Assembly: GCA_965656875.1 (NCBI GenBank)
Contig: CBFHMJ010000009.1
Location: forward strand, 124,001 to 188,000
DNA: 64,000 nucleotides
Direction: 5' to 3'
Source: CBFHMJ01 sp965656875
Lineage (GTDB): Bacteria > Pseudomonadota > Gammaproteobacteria > Enterobacterales > Alteromonadaceae
The notes beneath the pieces are model-generated. The model searched no databases. It was not told the origin of the DNA and was given only the letters and a program-made list of their open reading frames with translations. Positions 15,970 to 30,900 of this stretch are shown here, in pieces. Position numbers and translations under genes: made by a program. The first letter of the stretch is position 1, and the number at the start of each line of letters is the position of its first letter.

Positions 15970-18900
15970 TTAAATCTCAATTCCATCATCATCGTCCCAG
16001 TCCATCTCGACGGCATCATCGTCCGATACGTCGGTGATACTCAGAATCAGATTACTGTTGGCTTCAAATAACTGTTGCTCTTCAAGTCGTTGCTGGCACG
16101 CCTCAATAACCTGCGTTACCGCCGTGTTCAAAGCATCTGCGAATTGTTGTAAACGAGCGGCACTGAGTACCGCCGGATCAGCGTTAATCGTGAAATTCAT
16201 GCGGGCAGGCTCTCCACTTACCATCGCATTGATCGCCAATAAATGATGTTGACCAAACAATTGCATTGCTGATTGCTGTTCGCTTTGTCCTGGCCCGGTC
16301 GCTTGTGCAGCAAAACTGAAGGGGGTCGGATGGGCAGTGTTACTTGCTATGTTCTGTTCCTGACCAAACTGCCCCAGATAGTTAAACACCACACTGGTTT
16401 CGCAAGGTTCAGCCGCCAGTTGTTGCAACGTGTCGTCCTGGGCGGCCAGTACCTGATATCCGACACCGTTGTCGGGAATCGATCGGTGAAGCTCTTTCAC
16501 TAACTTGACGTTCTCACTGATATCGAGGGCTGGCTGCCAGTGCAGTACCAGTGGATACAGCGCCGTAAACCAGCCAATGGTTTCCGTCACATCCTGAGTC
16601 ATAAAGTCAGCTTCCCTACCATGATGTTCCAGCGCCAGACGCATAACAGAATGGCCGCTCCATTGCTGCCACGCCTTCGACAATGCAGTTAACAACAACT
16701 CATTGATTTGGGTATTCCATGCCTCATTACTTTGTCCAAGCAGCCGTGCCGTATCATTTTCAGTTAGAGAAATATTGATCTGTCCTTGATGATGTTCATC
16801 TTTCTCGCCTCGCCAGTCATGCAATAATGGCAAGTCGGATAACTGTCGCGGCCAGGGTTGTTGTAACTGCTGTTGCCACCAGGACGTTTGCTTTAACAGA
16901 TGATTTTCATCCGATGCATCCACCGCCAAAGCATCCTGTAATCCTGCCTGCCACTGACTCACCGCATGCGTTTTATCGGCCAGCAATAACTGACTCTGAT
17001 TTGCTTCTACCTGATGCCAAAGTTGGGCCAGATCATTCATCAGAATTCGCCATGACACACCATCGATAATCAAGTGATGAGCAATAATAGCTATTCGATC
17101 GACACCTGATTTGTTGAACCAAATCACTCGTAACAGCGGCCCCTGTTCCAGAGAAAACAGGTGTTGATAATCACTGCAAACTGCCGTAATCCCTGTTAGC
17201 TCTGTTGCCGCATCAATGCGTAAAACCTGCTGCACCCAACCAGCTGTCAGTGCCTGAATCAGTGCGCTGTTTTGTTTACGTTGTGCAGTCGGGAATATGG
17301 TACGCAATGCATCATGACGGCTTGCCAGCACACTGATCATCCGCCGTAAATTTACGTCGGTGAGGGATGTCGGCGCATGCAACATCACAGATTGATTGAA
17401 GTGGTGAGCATCAACGGGGGGATGTTCAAAGAATAATCGCTGCATCGGCAGTAATGGTATTTTCCCTTGTAATTCATTCTGTTGTGCCTGATGACCGGAT
17501 TGTTCCAGCTGCCCGGCTTGTGCAGTAATCAATGCGGCAAGTTTGCGGATCGTCTTCTGTTCAAACAACTGACGAACCGAGAAATTCAGTCCTTGTTGTT
17601 TCGCCTGTGCGACCAGTTGAATGGAAATAATTGAATCGCCACCAAGGGTAAAGAAATTGTCATCAATACCAATCACCGACTGATTCAGCATGGTTTGCCA
17701 CAGGTCACACAGCACGCGTTCGGTGTCATTTTCTGGCGATGACACATCGCTGATTTGTTGTAACTGTTGCGGCTCTGGTAGCGCCTGATAGTCAATTTTT
17801 CCGTTGACCGTCAGCGGCATACTGCTAACTGGCGTAAATAATGACGGGATTGACCAACCCGGTAATCGGTCTGCTAACGGGTCCGCCAGGCTAGCGAGCC
17901 ATTGCTGCTGTTGCTCGGCGGTGGGTTGATTGTCCGGCAGTCGGTGCGCAGTCACCTTGTCTGATGATGAATCGTTCTGAATTGAACGTTCTGTAGAAAA
18001 TAACTTGTTATAGAAAGGCTGATCCAAAAAGGTATCGGCCTGATGCCAGGCATCATAATTAACCGGAATATCCGCGTGACGACCATCAGCGAACTGCAAT
18101 ATGGCACGGATGAAAAAGTCAGGATTTAAACCGAATTCTACAGCGTTCTCTTTACCACGATGCTCCGGCGGAATATGCAGTTTGCGTTCAACCTGACCCA
18201 GAATTTTATCGCCCGCCTTCACCGGAATGCCTTCAAGTGAAACCGGGAAATAAACCGGCAACCAGCTCTTATCTTCTTCCAGAATATCAATTACATGATT
18301 AGCATCCGGCCATAAGTTCAGCCAGGCAATAAACCCATGAAAGACGCCCGATTTTTCAAAGACCAGTTCAAGATCGTGAGTCGTCTCTAACGGGACGAAT
18401 TGCGTATGATCGAGATCTTCCAGTAAACCGTGACTGGAGAGAATCCACTCTGCCGGGAAGTGCTTAACACATAAACGTAAATCAAACGGTTTCCCGGCAT
18501 TTTCAAAGATTTGCTCGGTGTAGTGAGCCGCAATTGGTTTGAAACCATATTGTCCGTTTTCCAGACTAAAACTGGCATCGGGCAAGGTAACCGCAGCCAG
18601 TTTAGTCGCAGTACGAGACGGAATCATATTTGCCGGATGATGTAAGTGGTGACGGATCTCATTAATGATTTTTGCTGCCCCCTCAGAGCCGCCAATACCA
18701 CCAACAATTTCAGACACACAATAATCCACCTGCTCCGGCAGGGTAATTTTGGTGGCGTCGCCGTGCAGTAATACGATTTTGCCTGCCAAATCCGGTTGTT
18801 CAGCTTCAAGTTGAGCGAGTTTTTGCCGAGCTTTTTGCCAGGTTTGTGGCAATAGTTCCACCGCATAAACTTTACTGGCTCCGGCTGCAATACACATCTG

Positions 18901-21900
18901 GGTCAGAATCAATTCACTGCCCGGACCAATCTCCAGCACTGTTTTGCCAGGTAGCGCCGCCTGCATCGCAGCGAAGTACGCCTGATTGCGCTCAATATCA
19001 TTCGCCATCGAACGATAAAGCACTTCGTCATACACAAAGAATTCAGCAATTGACGGCCACAGTTCAACGGCTGGCCTGGCATTTTCTTGCTTAACGTTAG
19101 AGAAATTCTGATCTAAAAACGATGATGGCATGTATTGTTCCGGCCTGATCCAGGCCGCTAACACGGGATCTTTTGTAACATCGCTGGCTATTTTTTCAAC
19201 GTCTGGCTGCCAGATGCTGACAGCAGCATCGGCCACTCCCGGCAGCTGACGTAGCGCAGCTTCAACCTCTGCGGGTTCAATACGATGACCACGTAATTTG
19301 ACCTGATTATCTACCCGACCAATAAACTGTAACTGGCCATCTGATTGTTGTTTGACCTTATCGCCCGTGCGATAGCCGCGTTTTTGATCGATCTGCACGA
19401 ATTTTCGTTGATTTTCCTGCATATCGTTTAAATGTTGGTGATAGCCAGGCGAGACACCCACGCCACCAGAAACCAGTTCACCCGCCACACCAGGCGGCAC
19501 AGGATAGAGATTTTCATCCACGACCCACTGCTGTTTCCCCGCAATCGGATAACCAATTGGTAGCAAATCCGGCTGATGTAAATCGAACTGACCAATCGAG
19601 TGACAGACCGTGATTTCAGTCGGTCCATAGGCGTTATAGAAATTTCGATCCCTGGCCCAGAATTGAGCTACAGGCAAGGCACAACTATCCCCGGCAACCA
19701 GCAGATGTTGCACTGATTGCAATCGATGATAATAGTCATAACTGGCCGGATCATCTTTCATTGCAGCCAACAATGCAGGCGGCAAAGTAGCATGAGTGAC
19801 AGCAGCATTAGCGATATACCGGGTTAGTCTGTCTGGCTCTCGGTTCATATCATCATCAACCATCACCAGGGTGGCACCAGAAACCACTGACAATGCAATC
19901 TCAATCACCGACGCATCGAAACCAACTGAGGCAAACTGCAAAATCCGGCTGTTTGTATCAGTATTCAGTATCTGTTGTTGTGCCAGCGCGGTATTGATCA
20001 GCGCCGCTTGTTGCAATAACACACCTTTCGGCTGCCCGGTCGTTCCCGAGGTATAAATCTGGTAAGCGATAGCATCATCTGTAAGCTGTGTAGGGCTGGC
20101 CTTATCACCATTTTTCAGCGCTTGTTTCTCAGGTTTAACGGTCAGGCTTTGCAGTGGAATAGCCAGTTCATCAGCCACTGTCTGGATTTTCTGCCAAGTC
20201 GCCTGATGGCGTTGGTTTTGAGCAGTAAACTGAGCATCATGCAAAATCAGGCTGGCTTTAGCATCCTGCAACATAAAACGAATACGTTCGGCAGGATAAG
20301 CCGGGTCAACGGGTAAGTAGACGGCTTGCAATGACATAACGGCCAGTAAGCCAGTAATCAGTTCAACATCCCGGCGGGCGTAAAGGGCTACAACATCGCC
20401 TGAACCGATTCCCTGATGTTGCAGTTCTTTCGCCAGACCACTCACGGTTTGTGCCAGCGTCTGATAACTGATTTGCTGACGTTGATGCGGCTGTTCACCA
20501 CTGTAGATTGCTATGGCTTCTGGCGTTGTTTCTGCGTAATAACTTAACCAGTGAGGCAGAGAGGGGCGAACAGCGATGGTTGGCGTCAGTGCTTCACCGT
20601 GTCTGAAGGCTTTATCATTGACTGTATCGATCAATTGTTGCTGTGCAGGCAAAATAAACGGCAACTGATTGAGCGATGCCCCGCCAGATAATTCACTTAA
20701 TGTAGCCAGTGTTGCGAGTAAATGATCTTGCAAGTTGGTCGCCAGTTCCGTTGAAATCAAATGATTATGCCAACCCAACTTAAATCCAAGTACACTCTGC
20801 GGTTGCTGGGTTTTCCCTTCATGGGATTGATCGATTCTGGTTTGTTGTAAAGCAGCCATCAAGGTCAACGGGAAGTTGGTTTGCTCATCGCTGGTCACGG
20901 CATCCAGGCTAAATGTCTGCTGTTGTTGCCGAGAACTGTCAACAACATCATTGATGGGGTAATTTTCAAATACGACCAGCGTGTCGAACAGCATCGATGC
21001 TTCGCCATCTGCCGCAATCCCGGCCTGGCGCTGGATATCCGCCAGAGATAAATAACTGTGTTGTTCTCGTTCAATATTATGTTGATGCAGCGCAGTCACG
21101 ACAGATGCTATGGTTTGGTCAGGTTGCACCTGCGCTCTGACCGGCACGGTATTTATAAACAAGCCGATCATCTGCTCAACACCACTGAGTTCAGGCGGTC
21201 GGCCACTCACCGTCGCACCAAAACACAGGTTTGATTCACCACCACTGTATCGATGTAATAACCAGGCCCAACCTAACTGAACCATCACGTTAACTGTCGT
21301 GTTCAGTCGCGCAGCCAGTTGTTGAAGCCTCGCAGTTTCAGACGCTTCAAGCTGGAATTCCAGTAACTGATATTGACGCTTTTGTGGCTGTTGGTGACTC
21401 GGGATCAACAATTCTCTAAGGTGCTGACCATTTTCCATCCCGGCGAGATAATCACGCCACCAGCCGACCGAATCCTGCTCACGGCCAAATAACCACCCTA
21501 CATAACGCTCATAACGTGCCTCATGAGTTAACAGTTGATTATTTTTGGAACCATTTATTGTCTGGTGATAATGACTAATGAGTTCATTGAACAGAATTGG
21601 CAAACACCAACCGTCAAGCAACACATGATGGTGGGTCCAGACCAGTTGCCAGTGCGGATTTTCTCCTGGTGACACCGGCAACCGGATCAAAGTTACTCTA
21701 AGTAAAGGCGGCTTAGCGAAATCAAACCCGGCCTGTTTATCGGCAAACCGCCAGTCAGCCAGCATTTGTTCCCGCTCATTACGGGTGAATTGGCGATCGC
21801 GCCAATCTTCCAACGTAAACGGAACGCTAAGCGCACGATCACCGGCGGCAGATAACACCAACTGATGGACAGATTCAGTATCAAAACCAACAAATGCTGT

Positions 21901-24900
21901 TCTGAGCACATCATGTCGATCAACCAGTTGCTGCCAGGCAGATTCCATTGCCGCAATATCAATATCGCCACTAAAATCGAACCAGGTCTGAGTAATGTAA
22001 CCTTGCGTTTCTTCGGCCTCTGCATCACTCGTCAGCCCGTGAAATAACAATCCCAGTTGCATCGGCGTCGCTCGGTAGACTCGTTCCAGAGTCGGATAAG
22101 CCTGTTGCCAGTCTTTCAGTTGTTGATTTGAAGCTACGGCATAGGGGAAATCATCGGGTGTAAAGCCAGCAAGTTCAGCTCGATAATACCCCTGAGCCAG
22201 TTGTTGTGACTGCTGTGTGCAATGCTGAATGACCTGCTCTAACCGTTCCAGATACGCTACTGCAAAGGCTTCGAGTTGTTCTGTCGTTAACCGTGAACTG
22301 TCAGCGGCCACACTAAACTGGAGTTGCCCACCAGCAATCACAGCATTAATCGCTAATAGCTGGTGTTGGTAATTATCCAAAGCAACTGGCATTCCCGTTG
22401 ACTCCGGTACTACCGTAAAACCACGCTTTGCCTGTTGAGACTGGGTTGCCTGATCGGTCTGACCCAGATAATTAAACAGCACATGATTATTTTGTTGATT
22501 GTCTGGACCATTATCGTTGCTCAACGCAATGACCGGAGTTTCAGCCCAGGTTTGAAGAATACCGAAGCCCATGCCTTGATCAGGAATCGACGCAAGCGTG
22601 GTTTTAGTCGCTTTTACCGTTTCAGATACCGTGGATTGCACACCCAGTTTGACGGGATACAGACTGGTAAACCATCCAACAGTGTCAGACAAATCCAGTA
22701 TCTGGCCTGTCCACTGTTCAATCGTTGTCGTTTCACGACCGTGACCTTCAAACTCTACGGTCAATGAGTCTTGCTGCATAATGTGCTGCCAGCTCAACGT
22801 GAGAGCGGTCAACAGCACGTCATTTACAGACGTGTTATAGATTTGATGACAATCCCGCAATAGCTGATCGGTCAGTGCTGCGGTTAATGTCTGGCTCACC
22901 TGATGCACGACGGAAAGCTTATCGCTCGGTGCAATTAATTCTGATCGGTCCGTTTGTTGTTGCCAGTATTCCCCCTGAGAGGCGACGGCAGGTAATGCTG
23001 CCGCCAACCAGGTTTGCCATTGCCTGATGCTATGTGTTTTTTCCGACAGCGTATGACCTTCCAACAAGGAATTCATATCATTGATTAGCACTCGCCAGGA
23101 CACGCCATCAATAATCAAATGATGGCATATCATCAACAAACGTCCGGACCTGTCATCAGCGACCTGAGGGAAATACACCAGACTAAACAGCGGTTTGCCC
23201 GGGTCATAAATATCGAATTGCTGCTGCCAGATCGCCGCATTTTCATCGGTGTTCTTTAACTGGGTGTAAAGTGCCTTTACATCACGACCATTTGATGGGT
23301 CAATGACTCGAACTAAACGAGCCAGCCAGCTCTCATCGATCTTGTTGTATTGTGCTTGCCAGCCTGATTCTGTTTGAACAAATGTCTGTCGTAGACCATC
23401 ATGTTTTTCAATCAATGCACCGACAAGGCGCGTTAACTGTTCCACGGTTAACGACGAGGGAGTTCGTAACATCAATGACTGGTTGTAATGGGAAGGTGAT
23501 TGCAGGACACCAGCAGTAACACGAGCAAAGAAATCTTGTTGGATTGGCAATAAATCGAATTGCCCGGTCAGGTTATCTGCTTCAACCGCCAGTTGCTGTT
23601 CATTTGCAGTTTGTTCTGAAAGCCACTGCGCCAGTTCTGCTATGGTCGGGTGATCAAACAGGTTCTTCACCGAGAATTGAAGCCCCTGTTTTTTAGCACG
23701 AGAAACCAGTTGAATCGATAAAATGGAATCGCCACCAGCCGCGAAGAAATTTTGTTCCACGGAGGAAACAGGCGCTGATAGTAAGTCATTCCACAATGCC
23801 ATGAGCTGACGCTCAACATCAGATCCTGGTTCGCCAGTGACCGCTGAGAAAGCTTGCTGCTGTAACGCACGTTGCTGTACTCCGATCTGCTGACGTAACG
23901 CTTTGTGGTCAATTTTTCCGTTCGGCGTTAACGGTAATGCGGAAAAATAATACCAGGCTTCCGGGACCATATAATCAGGTAATGAACGTTTTAACTGATC
24001 GCGCAATATCTTATCTGTGCGGCTTTTCTGGCTGACGTCTTCATTCCTGAATCCAGCTACAGGCTGAACACAAGCTACCAGCTGGTCGCGGCCATCGTCC
24101 TGTTCGACAACCAGTACTACACAATCCTGAACGTCATCAAGCAAAGTTAATTGATGCGCGACCTCGCCCAGTTCAATTCGCAAACCACGCAGTTTAACCT
24201 GGTGATCAATCCGGCCAACAAACTCTAACAACAACTGGTTATTCCAACGAACTAAGTCACCTGTTCGATAGGCTGTGACAGATTTGCCGGTAACCGGATG
24301 AATCAGTGATTTAAATTTATCAGTGGTTAGATCCGGTCGCTGCCAGTATCCGGCAGATAATCCGCGACCAGACAACCATAATTCACCGGTTACACCTTGC
24401 GGCACCAAACGCTGTTGCTGGTCCAGTACCAACGTTTGTGTATGGGCAACAGGCCGACCAATCGCAGGGGCGGTTTGTTCGTCACGCGCAACATAGTGTT
24501 CTGTGGAATAAGTGGTATCTTCCGATGGACCATACAGGTTATAAACGGCTTGCACCTGCGTCTGACGATAAATCTCATTCACCAGTTTTCGAGGTAACGG
24601 CTCACCAGCCAGATTAATGATCTGCACCGAATCAGCGATAACCTGAGTTTCTGCCTGAACGTCCATCAGGTGCTTCATCACCGACGGCACGGTATTAATC
24701 AACGTAAGTTGTTCACCCAACGCTCGATATCCATATATATCAATACCGTTCTGAAGCAGCGCCACGCAACCACCACAAGTGAGCGGTGCAAACAATTCGA
24801 ACATGGATAAGTCAAAACAGAATGATGTTACAGCTGCAACACAAGCCAGTTGTTCTGGCGTATAACGATGGTGAGCCCATTGGATCAGTGCCAGTGCATT

Positions 24901-27900
24901 ATCCTGATTAATACAAACGCCTTTTGGAGTCCCCGTTGAACCCGAGGTGTAAATCAACCACGCCAGATCCTGTCCATGCAGCGTCGCGGAAGGGGTCGTC
25001 GTTGATAATTGATGAACAGCCTGCATTGCTCGTTCATCACAAACATTCAGCGAAGGCCTGTCAGCGGAAAAATCCGTGTCAGGCGATGAATCAAGCAACA
25101 ACACATCAGCCTGGCTGTCTTGCAACATAAATTGCTGTCGTTCCGTTGGATAATTTGGATCGATTGCAATCCAGGCCGCGCCAGCTTTGTGACAAGCCAA
25201 CATACCAATAATCAGTTCGACCCGACGCGACATGCGAAGCGCAACTCGTTGTGGTGTTCGTGAAGTTGGCTCTTTCAGATCGAATTCATCCGCGGCCATT
25301 AACAACCAATGAGCCAACTGATTAGCTCGCTCATTCAATTGCAGATAACTGAGTTGCTGTTGTGCATGAGGACAAATCACCGCCGTAGCATTCGGTGTGC
25401 GCGCCACTTGCTGCTCAAACCAGCCAATAACGGTCTTTGCCGGAGCTTCTGGTAATTGTTCGCCGATACCCGCATCAATCAACGCCTGCTGCTGTGTGTC
25501 CGGCAATATGACGCTTTCATTTAAAGCAGTGGTCAGCATCTGAGGCTGAGCCAGCTGTTCAAACATCGACTTCAGCTGTGCCACAAATCGCTGCACCATC
25601 GTTTCATCAACGATTTGCTCATCAAAATGTACCGCGAGATTAAACTGACTGATGCCTGGTTGATTGCCGCAACTGGCGATCAACGTCAGCGGATAATTTG
25701 TTTGCTCCGTTGTATTAACTTGCTGAATTTGCAGCGTGTTTTGCTGATGTTGTTGAATAGCATCACTCACCGGATAATTTTCAAATACCAATAGCGCATC
25801 AAAAAGACCATCCTGATAAGGCTGCCCGTTATATCCTTGAACGAGTTGTTGAGCTTGTTGCTGAATCGTCGCTAATGGCACATACGCATGTTGCTGTCTG
25901 TCCAGCGCTGTGCGCTGAGATTGCAAAATGAGTGATTTCAAGGTTTGTTCTGGCGAGACCGTAAACACCACAGGCACCGTGCTGATAAACAAACCCACCA
26001 TTTCTTCCACATCGGTGATATCGGGTGGGCGTCCTGAAACAACTTCACCCAGCACCAGGGATTGTTGCTCGTCAGCAATGTCATAATGAGTCAATACTGC
26101 TGCTACAACGGCCTGAAAAACATTATTGATCGTACAGGCATTCGTTGTAGCCGTGTGTAATAAACCAGCCGTCACATCGGCTGACAGGGTGAGTGACTGA
26201 ATCTGCTGACGCGTGTTGGTCTGCTGTTCAGCCGTCGGTTTAATGAATGGAGTTAATGCCGTTTTTTGTGCCACAGGTGCCAGATAATCTCGCCAAAATA
26301 TGACGCCTTCATGGCTGGCCTGTTTTTGCAGCAACCATTGAATATATTGCTGATAATCAGGTCGATGGGGCAACACGCCATCTGGCTGTTGATAAGCCTG
26401 CATCACATCAGCAAAAATCAGAGATAAACACCAGCCATCAAGCAATGCATGATGATGTGTCCAGATCATATGAAACTGATCAGTACTTTCCTGGATTAAA
26501 TGAATGCGCATCAATGGCGGCGCGGAAAAATCAAATCCTTGCTGTTTCTCTTCTATCAACCACTGTTCCAATACCTGCGGTGAAACGTCACGGTTTTGCC
26601 AGTCATGATAAAAGAAAGGAACATCGACTTCATGAGCAACAACCTGATGAATTTGCTGCTCATCAAACCCAATAAATGCAGTCTTCAAAATATCGTGATG
26701 ATTAACCACCTGGTGCAAGGCTTGTTTGAAACGCGTTATATCAAGTTCGCCCTTCATGCTCACCCGGGTTTGCGTACTGTAGTCAGCACCGAATGTCCCG
26801 GCGTCATCATCGGCACTCAGAAAACCGTGGAATAATAGTCCTTGTTGTACAGGTGTAGCCGGATATAACTTGCTCACGGTTCGAGTATTACGCCCTTGCC
26901 TCACATCGCTTACTTGTTGCCAGTCCGTCAGCACAGATTGCGACAACGTTGCCAGCGGGAAATCCGAGACTGATACCTGAGACTCGGTTTCAGCGGCCAG
27001 CTTGTGTAACGTATCGCCCAGTAGCGTTACCAGTTGTTCAACAAAGTCTTCTCTCAGAATTGCCTTATCAAACAACAGCGAAAAACTAAGTTGTCCGTCA
27101 GTGATGATACTGTTGACGACAAGAGGATAAGACAAACGGTTCTGCGAACTACTCATCTGGCCGAGATAATCCGATGCCAAAGTGAATAGCGGTTCCTCAT
27201 GATTCTCATCAGACGTGTTATCGGAAGTGTGAGACGAAACCTGGCCAAGGAAATTAAACATCACGCTGTCATTTAACCGGGATGCCGCATCAGTTAACTC
27301 AGGGTGATCACTCAAATACTGCAATACACCGAATCCAAGGCCATTATCAGGCACCAGACGTAATTGTTTTTTCACCCCAGCAACAGCGGCTTGTAACTCT
27401 GAAACAGCATCAAATGCCACTGGATAAATAGCCGTAAACCAACCCAGGGTTTCGCTGACATCCGGCATTTCTAACTGACTATCAGCCAACCATGAATCCC
27501 GGCCATGACCTTCCAGTGTTAAAACGACTTTGTTGTCAGCCTGATGCGTCCATTCTGTCAATGCTATAACGAGCGCACTGATCAACAATTCATGCGTTCG
27601 ACAATGCCAGATGGTGTCGGCAACCTGGGTCAACTGTGCGGTTTGTTCAGTAGTTAAGACCAGTGACGTAAATGCAGTATCGTGCTGCTCTGACCGACTA
27701 TCTTCTTGCGTGCTATTTGGATGATCGGGCAACGAAATCCGTTTGTCTGGCAGTTGCGCCAACCAGAATGGTAATTGCTCCGTCAGATTATGTTGTTGCC
27801 AGTGTTGTAGTGCATTTTGCCATTGATGCAGGCTCGCCGTTTTCTCGCCAACAAGCGTTTTACTATCAACATCAGGCTGTTCAAGTAAGTGTTGATAGCA

Positions 27901-30900
27901 ACGAGCAATATCGTCGCGCAGAATTCGCCAACTAACGCCATCCACAACCAGGTGGTGCATAACGACCAACAATTGCTGACGCGCCACAAACCAGATAAAC
28001 CGACAGTTGTCGGCCTGTGTTGGATCAAGGCTGGCTTGGGCGTCATCACAGTATTGCCTGTACGCTTCGTTATCCAGTGCCTCTGGCACAACGCATAACG
28101 CCCGGGCGATTATACGGTCTGTCTGAGGTTCAAAATTCGCGTGATGAATATGCTCATTGCTATCTGATGTGAAAGCCAGACGAAGTACATCATGACGCTG
28201 ATACAACGCAGCAACTGTTTTTAACAGTTGTTGTTCTGTCAGTTCTGCAGGTGTAGTCAGGGAAACGGCCTGATTAAAATGAGACGGCACAGCCAGACGT
28301 TGTGCAAAAAAGTCGTGTTGAATCGGCAATAATGATAAAGCACCTGTTAATGCAGACTGTTCAGCAAGCTTATTCGGTGAGTCAGCGTCGGATGCTGCAC
28401 GATGAACAACAGCCGCTAACTGATTGATCGTCGGGAAATCGAAAAGTTGTCTGAGACTAACATTGATCCCCGCTTTTTTGGCTCTGGCGACCAGTTGCAC
28501 CGCAATAATCGAATCACCACCAGCACTAAAGAAGTTCTGATCCAATCCAACCGTTTCGGCAGGTAATAATACTGACCAGATTTGATGTAACGACTCGACT
28601 AATGCAATCGGTGTATCAGAGGTCATGGTGTCCAGATTGACCCCATGTAAATCATCTTCCTGACCCTTCATTATCAATCGTTGCATAACAGCGGCTGACA
28701 ATTGTTTTTTATCAACTTTGCCATTAACTGTAAGCGGTAAACGCTCAACGACATCCAGTCGCTCCGGTATCATGTAATCCGGAAGGAACTGACGCAACTG
28801 AGCTTTAACTTCATTAATATCAAGTAATTGCTCTGATTCAGCTTGCAACCAGGCCATCAGGAAGGTGACATCCGTCACAGGATGCTTAATCGCAGCAACA
28901 ACGGCTTGTGTAACACCAGTACACTGTCCAAGACGTGCTTCAACTTCACCGGTTTCAATCCGATACCCACGGACTTTAACCTGGTCGTCACAACGACCCA
29001 AATAAATCAGTGAGCCATCAGGTTGCTCGGCAACTTTATCGCCTGAGCGATACCAGATTCCATCTCGATTCGGCAATGTCACAAATCGTTCAGCCGTTAA
29101 TTCCGGACGATGAAGATAACCACGAGCGACACCTGGCCCGGACAAATACAATTCTCCGGCAATACCTGTTGCAACCGGTTGTTGCTGAGCATTCAATACA
29201 CAGAAATCAAAATCTGACAGTGGTCGCCCAATTCTTGAATGGCTGTACGTGGCGTCTTGTGCTGTCACTGTGGTAAGCGTGGCATGAACGGTTGTTTCGG
29301 TGATGCCATACATGTTAATAAGCTGACAATTGTTACTAATCGACGCTTCAAACCAGTCGGTTAATCGGGAGAAATCCAGAGCTTCACCGCCAAAAATAAT
29401 CTGACGTAACGAAAAATCGGCAGACTTGGTCGTCAACTTAGGCAGCAGGTTGTAAAACGCCGACGGCGTTTGATTCAGTACTGTTACCTGATGTTCAATC
29501 AGTTCTGCGGCTAAAGCGTCCGGGTTGCGGGCGGTTTCAGCGTTGATCACCAATAACTTGCCACCAAAGGCAAGTGCGCCCCAGGTTTCCCAGACCGAGA
29601 AATCAAAACTTGATGCATGGAACCAGCTCCAACAATCAGACGCATCAAATCCTCGTCCGGTTCGTTGCTCAAAGTCTTGCTGACATACCGATAGAAGACG
29701 GGCCAATTGCCGATGTTCAATCTGTACACCCTTAGGTTTGCCGGTGGAACCTGAGGTGTAAATAACATACGCCAGATCGTCTGGTTGTAGATTGTCTGTT
29801 GCTACCGGACGAGAAACCGGATACATCGCAACTGCGCTCGACGACCAGTGGAATGCGGTGATTCCTGTTGGATAGTCCAACATTTCGGACGGTGAACAGT
29901 TGCTCAATACCAGGCTCACCGCTGCATCATTCAGAATGTAATGTTTACGGTCTGTCGGTAATGCCGGATCAATGGGTAACCAGGCGTTACCGGATTTCAG
30001 TACTGCCAGCATCGCAATAATGAAATCAGCACTACGAGGCATTTCTATAGCGATCAACTGTTTGTGATCGCTTTGCTCCAATAACCAGTGCGCTAACTGA
30101 TTCGACTGTTGCTCCAGTGTTTGCCAGTCAAACCGTGCATCACCATCAATAATCGCTACGGATGATGAATCGATAAACTGACTAAACCGGGCTAACGCCA
30201 GTGGTGAGGTCGTTGTTGATAAATCCTCGTTAGATTCAGGCACCGAGTGAGTAGCAGAAAGCTGAATCGTGTTAATTGCGGCTTTCGCATCCATCCTTGT
30301 CATTTGTTGCAATACAGCCGTCAACTGTTCAAACATCACAGCAATACTGGCTGAATTGAAACGTTTTCCATCAAAGCTAAGCCGAACATGCAATTGTTCA
30401 CCCGCAGCAGTCGCCACCAGAGTCAACGGATAACTGGTTTGTTCAGCACTTTGCGCGTGTTCAATAATGAATTCGGGTGCTGTTTCTGACGATTCACTAA
30501 CCTGTTCATCGCCTGCTGGCATCACCGGGAAGTTTTCGAATACGACCAGACTTTCAAATAACGACTGAGGTTCACTTTCATTGACCGACTGTATTTGTGC
30601 CAGCGACAACCATTCATGAGACTGTCTGGCTATTTGCTGCTGACTAAGGCCGTTCAGCAATGTCGTCAGACTTTGGTTTTGCTCAACAGACACACAGACA
30701 GGAATAGTGTTGATAAACAGTCCCACCATAGCTTCCACACCATGCAGATCAGCCGGACGACCAGATACTGTCGTACCAAATACAATCGGCGTGGTCATTG
30801 AGCTATCGCTATCCACCTGAAAACCTTGATAGCGAGAAAGCAGTAGCGCCCAACCAGCCTGAATAATCGTGCTTAATGTGCAGCTTTGGTGTCTGGCAAG

